DNA of 11,229 nt from assembly GCA_937905855.1 (NCBI GenBank), contig CALCWU010000194.1:1-11229 (forward strand). The letters run 5' to 3'. The notes under the pieces are model-generated. The model ran no database searches and was not told the DNA's origin. It saw only the letters and a program-made list of their open reading frames with translations. Shown here piece by piece: positions 7,679-11,229 of the stretch. This stretch comes from an uncultured Mollicutes bacterium (GTDB lineage Bacteria > Bacillota_I > Bacilli_A > Acholeplasmatales > Anaeroplasmataceae). The position numbers and the translations under genes were made by a program. The number at the start of each line of letters is the position of its first letter. Positions within the stretch are counted from its first letter, which is position 1.

Positions 7679-9621
7679 TTTTCCTTAAATACATCCTTAA
7701 ATGCTTCTTCAGCAATACAAGGTGTAAAAAGAGAAATCCATTTTAAGAATGTAAATGCCTGCCTATAGGACCATTTATGGTTCTGTAGGTATTTTTTTTG
7801 AAAATTGAAAATGTAACTTATAGCTAAAGCTAATTTATTATTCATAAACAATTCTTCCATATGCTTGTCAAACTCATATAATGGCATTTCTAAATCATAG
7901 GAATTTTCTAGTAATTCTGTATTAAATGTTCTTCTTAGTAAATAAACCTGATTTTGAAAATAATCAAGCTCTGAAGGATCAAATCTAAATTCATCTAGAT
8001 AATCATGAGAATAATAATATAATCTTATAGTATCTAATGAATACTTATCAAGTATACTATTAAAATCAATTAAATTTAAATTACTAGGTTTAATTTCATT
8101 ACCATTTTTATCAACAATATCTTTAAAAACTAAAATCTTTGATATTTCTAGGGGATTGTTTATTTTAGCTATTTTACTAATTAAGCAATAAAAAATTATT
8201 GGCATAGCTAAATTAGCATAAATGTCTTCATCAATGATAAAATAATCAAAAGTTGAAAAATTATTAATTTCCTTTAATGAATCAGCATTAAATATATCTG
8301 TATTTAAAACATTTTCATCATAGATAATCATTCCCATAGGTAATAAACCATTGCAAAACAAACGGTTAAGGGAACCATTAATTAATGTACCTATTTCTTC
8401 TATACTATCACTATTAGGAATTTGGTACCTGAATTTTTTAGAGAATGTAATTGGTAGATTGTCGTTTAATGGATATATCTTATCATCGTCTATTAATAAC
8501 GGAATTAAACAGCCGTATTCATCAAGTGAAGAAATAATAATTTCATTTTCCTCATAAATAATTCCCTTTGTAGCTACTCCTTCATTAATAAATGAATCCT
8601 CTAAAATTTTATTTGCTTCGCTTACTCCTAATCCTGAAATAAAATCACTATTAATAACATACCCATCCTCAACAATTGGCAAATATTCTAAGCCTTCACT
8701 TTTACATAAATCATAATCATCTAAATTAACATCAGGAATCCCCAAATGAACCTTTTCATCATATTTAGTACTTAAAAACAAAGGAATTTCTCTTCCTGTT
8801 AAAGGATTAATAGCATAGGTACCACAAAATGAAAGCTTATCAGAAATAATAATTTCCTCATCCTCGGAAACATACATTTGATAATCTATTAAATTAGGAT
8901 TTAAAACAATAAAAGAAATACCTCCAAGCATCCATATTTCCTTTAAATGAATATAAAGATTATTGTTGTTTGAAGTTAAAAGCGGAATATTTATTACCTC
9001 ACAAGGCTTAAATATTTTTAATAATTTTTTCTTTGTATCATTATCAAGATTTAGATTTTCGATAATAGCAATTGCCTCATCCCTAATGTCCTTTATATTC
9101 AAAACAAAAACACAAGTGCTTTCCTTATTAAGGCCTACACCTTCAAAATCCTGATAAAGTTTTTTACCATCAGTTTCAACCATTTTTGTTTTTCTTTTAA
9201 TATAGCCAAGCTCATATAGCTTAATAAACGTTCTTTGTAAAAACTCAATATAAAAATCACTATTTTCGTTAAAGGCTTTAGTAATATCTAAACCAACACC
9301 AAGCTTTACTAATTCACCTTTATATACATTAGCCAAGCTATCATCTAAGCAATTATTTTTCCTTTTAGATTCTAAAAATGAAGTGTTAGCTAAATCATTA
9401 AAAGCTACTGAAAACAAAACATTAGTATCATTCATTCTTAGGTATCTTTGAAAGCTATCAGCATAAAGATATTTATAAGCATTAGCATTTTGAAATCCCA
9501 ATTGATTAACATAGATAGGTGAAGTATAAACTGTACTTTTTCTTTTTAAGCGGTCAATTTCAACTCTGAAAATACGATTTTTTTCCCATTTTCCGATTAT
9601 TTCTTGTTCATTTTCCTTCAT
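7648..9621 (-). CDS. Catalytically degenerate leucyl-tRNA synthetase-like protein
   Basis: This 657-aa protein follows the LeuRS domain order but has lost its active sites (numbering from ATG 9621). The N-terminal catalytic half aligns through GKWEKNRIF, RYLRM (59-63), NVLFSVAF (67-74) and IKLYELGYI. The HIGH position reads QNAN (44-47). The editing (CP1) domain is recognisable from GTYAINPLTGREIPL (267-281) and GYVINSDFISGL, but the threonine-rich TTRPDT site reads HLKEIW (225-230) and HDxRD reads VNLDD. No zinc-ribbon cysteines are seen. The KMSKS position reads DIVDK (501-505), although GNEIKP and LDTIRLYY follow as in LeuRS. The helical domain ends at FTPCIAEEAF (632-641), and the tRNA-binding C-terminal domain is absent (LeuRS is usually 800-870 aa). 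The long uninterrupted frame and conserved core argue for a maintained non-catalytic protein, function unknown. It follows acpP behind a terminator. A GTG at 9633 is in frame, but AAGGTGGTG fits the ATG at 9621 better. Confidence 0.8.
   Translation of the reverse strand: MKENEQEIIGKWEKNRIFRVEIDRLKRKSTVYTSPIYVNQLGFQNANAYKYLYADSFQRYLRMNDTNVLFSVAFNDLANTSFLESKRKNNCLDDSLANVYKGELVKLGVGLDITKAFNENSDFYIEFLQRTFIKLYELGYIKRKTKMVETDGKKLYQDFEGVGLNKESTCVFVLNIKDIRDEAIAIIENLNLDNDTKKKLLKIFKPCEVINIPLLTSNNNNLYIHLKEIWMLGGISFIVLNPNLIDYQMYVSEDEEIIISDKLSFCGTYAINPLTGREIPLFLSTKYDEKVHLGIPDVNLDDYDLCKSEGLEYLPIVEDGYVINSDFISGLGVSEANKILEDSFINEGVATKGIIYEENEIIISSLDEYGCLIPLLIDDDKIYPLNDNLPITFSKKFRYQIPNSDSIEEIGTLINGSLNRLFCNGLLPMGMIIYDENVLNTDIFNADSLKEINNFSTFDYFIIDEDIYANLAMPIIFYCLISKIAKINNPLEISKILVFKDIVDKNGNEIKPSNLNLIDFNSILDKYSLDTIRLYYYSHDYLDEFRFDPSELDYFQNQVYLLRRTFNTELLENSYDLEMPLYEFDKHMEELFMNNKLALAISYIFNFQKKYLQNHKWSYRQAFTFLKWISLFTPCIAEEAFKDVFKENHLLLEEDFK
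7760..7799 (+). terminator. Intrinsic terminator of the radical SAM gene, embedded in the opposing coding region
   Basis: Bases 7760-7772 pair with 7779-7791: 13 bp with three G-U pairs and a 6-base loop ATTTAT. T8 follows at 7792-7799. It stands about 80 bases past the TGA of the radical SAM gene, entirely inside codons of the LeuRS-like gene on the other strand (encoding KKYLQNHKWSYRQAF). Confidence 0.85.
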
Positions 9622-9627
9622 TTTTTT

Positions 9628-9636
9628 CACCACCTT
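9628..9636 (-). promoter_or_regulatory. Ribosome binding site of the LeuRS-like gene, fused to the preceding terminator
   Basis: AAGGTGGTG is 6 bases before ATG 9621. In-frame GTG codons at 9633 and 9630 lie within this site and would have no spacing, so the ATG is preferred. The site begins at the first base after the T8 tract of the acpP terminator. Confidence 0.65.
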
Positions 9637-9668
9637 AAAAAAAACTGTAACCTAAAGATAGGCTACAG
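9637..9668 (-). terminator. Intrinsic terminator after acpP
   Basis: CTGTAGCCTA (9668-9659) pairs with TAGGTTACAG (9654-9645), 10 bp with one G-U, loop TCTT, followed by T8 (9644-9637). It starts 8 bases after the acpP stop and sits between acpP and the LeuRS-like gene. Since no other promoter is evident for the latter, it probably limits how much acpP transcript continues into that gene. Confidence 0.9.
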
Positions 9669-9676
9669 CTTCGAAA

Positions 9677-9910
9677 TTAATTTAGCTTTGATTCAATATA
9701 TTCAACTAATTTTTTAACAGTAGAAATATTTTGGATTTCTTCATCAGGAATTGAAATATTAAATTCATCCTCTAAAGCCATTACAATTTCAACTGCATCT
9801 AAGCTATCAGCACCTAAATCATCCTTTAAATTAGTATCAAGTGTAATTTTATCTGCATCAACCTTTAATTCGTTTATAATAATTTCCTTAACTTTATCAA
9901 AAACTGCCAT
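9677..9910 (-). CDS. acpP: Acyl carrier protein
   Basis: This 77-aa acidic protein carries growing acyl chains on a 4'-phosphopantetheine arm during fatty acid synthesis in the cytoplasm. The attachment site is Ser36 in GADSLDAVEIVMALEDEF, the classic DSL signature at the start of helix II. Length and the four-helix pattern are fully typical. ATG 9910-9908 is preceded by AGGAGGA 8-9 bases upstream. It has its own extended -10 promoter directly after hom and a strong terminator directly after its stop, so it is essentially a single-gene unit with some read-through. In many bacteria acpP lies among fab, plsX or rnc genes; none of these is in the window. Confidence 0.98.
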   Translation of the reverse strand: MAVFDKVKEIIINELKVDADKITLDTNLKDDLGADSLDAVEIVMALEDEFNISIPDEEIQNISTVKKLVEYIESKLN

Positions 9911-9937
9911 TAATTTAATCCTCCTAAACTAAATATT

Positions 9938-9966
9938 ATTATATCAAACATTCATTATAAGTGCAA
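9938..9966 (-). promoter_or_regulatory. Promoter of acpP
   Basis: The minus strand has TTGCAC (9966-9961), a 17-base spacer and TATAAT (9943-9938) preceded by TGA (extended -10). It fits entirely between the hom stop and the acpP ribosome binding site; the predicted start near 9931 gives a leader of about 20 nt. A second TATAAT at 9959-9954 lacks a clear -35. Confidence 0.78.
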
Positions 9967-9969
9967 TAT

Positions 9970-10995
9970 CTAATTAATTTTTGCATAAAATGCTATTTTA
10001 TTTTGAATTGTTTTGAATTCTTCATAATTTAGTTTCTTAGTTATATAAAAATCACCTAAATTAATATCTATAAGATCCATATCTAATTCTTCACAAGGCT
10101 TTACAAAATATTTAAAGCAAGAAAAATCGCCACCAATCGTCTTATAATTATTAACAATTTTATAATTAGATTTATAGCCATTAATGAGCTTTTTCAAATC
10201 AATTAAAATACTATTAGCAGTTTTAATACCAGCACCCTTACCTACCATTATTTGTTTATCACAATTACTACCAACGTACTCAATCACATTAAATTCATAG
10301 TTTACATTACATAAATCATCACGATTTAGCATAAATGGCTCGACACCTATATAAATATTTTCTCCATCTAAACGAGAATAGCACATAAGCTTTAAGGAAT
10401 AACCAAGTAAATCAATTACATCAACAATTTCTTTATTAATATTTTCAATTCCATAAGAATAAATTTTATTTAGATCTATTTCACTCTTATAGGCAATTTC
10501 TGATAATATCTTTATTTTTCTAACCATATCAAGCCCCTTTAAATCAGCACTTGGGTCAGCTTCAGCAAAGCCTTGCTCTTGAGCTTTGGCTAAAGCCTCA
10601 TTAAACGTCATTTTATTTTTATGCATATTGGTTAAAATATAATTGCATGTACCATTTAATATTCCCTTTATAGTTGTTATTTCATTAACCATAGTAGTAT
10701 CACTAAGCGCACTAATGATTGGTATAGATCCACCAACAGAAGCCTCATATAAAAGCTTAACATTATTTTCTTGAGCTAATTCCTCTAGCTCTCTAAAATG
10801 ATTTGCAATAACCTCTTTATTAGCTGTTATAACATTTTTATGATGATTTAAGGCTTGCTTAATATAATCATAACTGACCCTAGCTCCCATCATTTCAATT
10901 ATTATCTCTACTTCTTCATCATTTAGAATTTCTTCATAATCGAGTGTTAGTACATCAAGTGCAAAGCTCTTATTTGCTTTATTTCTAACAAGCAC
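9970..10995 (-). CDS. hom: Homoserine dehydrogenase, N-terminally truncated by adjoining repeats
   Basis: Homoserine dehydrogenase reduces aspartate semialdehyde to homoserine in threonine/methionine synthesis. The visible 341 codons contain TANKEVIANH (with K60), the substrate motif GILNGTCNYILTNM, and GFAEADPSADLKGLDMVRKI, with E145, D156 and K160 at the spacing of the catalytic residues of the yeast enzyme. The C-terminal 75 residues look like a shortened or degenerate ACT domain. The N-terminus is wrong: homology runs upstream of the only start-like codon (GTG 10995, no ribosome binding site), through NVEIKYV to about 11017. There it meets the repeat sequence, and the frame closes at a TGA near 11091. 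The Rossmann GxGxxG segment of about 25-30 residues is missing. As seen, the protein could not bind NAD(P) normally. It may be a pseudogene, or the join may be an assembly artefact at a contig end. Read-through into acpP is possible; no terminator lies between. Confidence 0.88.
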   Translation of the reverse strand: MLVRNKANKSFALDVLTLDYEEILNDEEVEIIIEMMGARVSYDYIKQALNHHKNVITANKEVIANHFRELEELAQENNVKLLYEASVGGSIPIISALSDTTMVNEITTIKGILNGTCNYILTNMHKNKMTFNEALAKAQEQGFAEADPSADLKGLDMVRKIKILSEIAYKSEIDLNKIYSYGIENINKEIVDVIDLLGYSLKLMCYSRLDGENIYIGVEPFMLNRDDLCNVNYEFNVIEYVGSNCDKQIMVGKGAGIKTANSILIDLKKLINGYKSNYKIVNNYKTIGGDFSCFKYFVKPCEELDMDLIDINLGDFYITKKLNYEEFKTIQNKIAFYAKIN

Positions 10996-11021
10996 ATATT
11001 TAATTTCAACATTAAAATCAT

Positions 11022-11229
11022 GCTTTCCCGCATTAAGCGGGGTTGCAGACTCTGTAAAAAATTTATTACAAAAGGAATCTCGCTTTTCTCATTTTTCGAG
11101 AGTATCGAGACGGAATATCAAAAAAATTTTAATCACAGTATCTCGTTTCCCAGCATTAAACAGGATATCGAGACAAAACGACTTTTTAAGTCAAAATCAA
11201 AAATCTAGCTTTCCCGCATAAAGCGGAGT
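11022..11229. repeat. Four degenerate palindromic repeats with a 60-63 bp period
   Basis: Copies start at 11022, 11082, 11145 and 11208 (the last cut by the window end), so the spacing is 60, 63 and 63 bases. Each has a core of about 30 bp, such as GCTTTCCCGCATTAAGCGG in the first. In the middle copies an outer palindrome TCTCG...CGAGA encloses an inner one. The inner arms differ but still pair: CCCGC/GCGGG in copy 1, TCTC/GAGA in copy 2 and CCGC/GCGG in copy 4; copy 3 pairs poorly. AT-rich linkers of 31-33 bases also hold short dyads (TGTAA/TTACA, GACTT/AAGTC). No gene is supported here. The array touches the broken 5' end of hom. Confidence 0.7.

Noticed and set aside
7648..9621. Functional leucyl-tRNA synthetase (leuS)
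   Set aside because: HIGH, KMSKS, the editing threonine site and the C-terminal domain are all missing, so charging activity is not credible even though the fold is LeuRS-like.
11020..11208. A 62-codon plus-strand frame through the repeats, with a 21-residue pattern (S..SI...IET...K)
   Set aside because: The frame stays open because the repeat period is a multiple of three. There is no ribosome binding site, the ATG is part of the first repeat, and no protein family is recognisable.
11022..11229. CRISPR array
   Set aside because: About 30-bp units with about 32-bp linkers look CRISPR-like in size, but the units differ strongly from each other, are nested palindromes, and no cas gene or leader is visible.

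Overview
The window is strongly AT-rich and uses the standard bacterial code: TGG encodes Trp and TGA is used as a stop, so it is not from a Mycoplasma-type organism. It carries a Gram-positive type PolC replicative polymerase, strong AGGAGG-type ribosome binding sites and extended -10 promoters. Together these point to a low-GC Firmicute, probably a gut-type member of the Bacilli/Erysipelotrichia/RF39 neighbourhood with a compact genome. That placement is inference. Both ends look like contig or window edges: the left cuts through a gene and the right ends inside a tandem repeat.

Most genes are on the minus strand, so the transcriptional order runs right to left. At the right edge four degenerate 60-63 bp palindromic repeats abut a homoserine dehydrogenase gene (hom) that has lost its 5' end. 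Next comes acpP (acyl carrier protein) with its own promoter and a strong intrinsic terminator. The U-tract of that terminator directly touches the ribosome binding site of the following gene, a 657-aa protein with a leucyl-tRNA synthetase fold in which every catalytic signature is lost. This gene converges on, and overlaps by 31 bp, the only plus-strand gene, a radical SAM enzyme of the YtqA/MnmL family. The intrinsic terminator of the radical SAM gene lies inside the coding sequence of the opposing gene.

The radical SAM gene is divergent from a two-gene operon, an unknown membrane protein (DUF1189-like topology) followed after 13 bases by polC. The divergent region has two back-to-back promoters with a perfect 7-bp dyad between them. 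After polC come a Bax inhibitor-1/YccA family membrane protein with its own promoter, and then pnuC (nicotinamide riboside/NMN-type transporter). The pnuC gene is frameshifted in an A7 tract and cut by the window edge. Between the last two genes is a structured leader. It can form either a 17-bp terminator stem followed by a U-tract or a mutually exclusive anti-terminator hairpin, which is the architecture of a riboswitch or attenuator.

The two observations most worth pursuing are the catalytically dead LeuRS-derived protein, intact over 657 codons, and the pnuC leader switch. Overlapping or embedded termination signals recur across the window: a terminator inside an opposing gene, a terminator fused to a ribosome binding site, and a possible attenuator.
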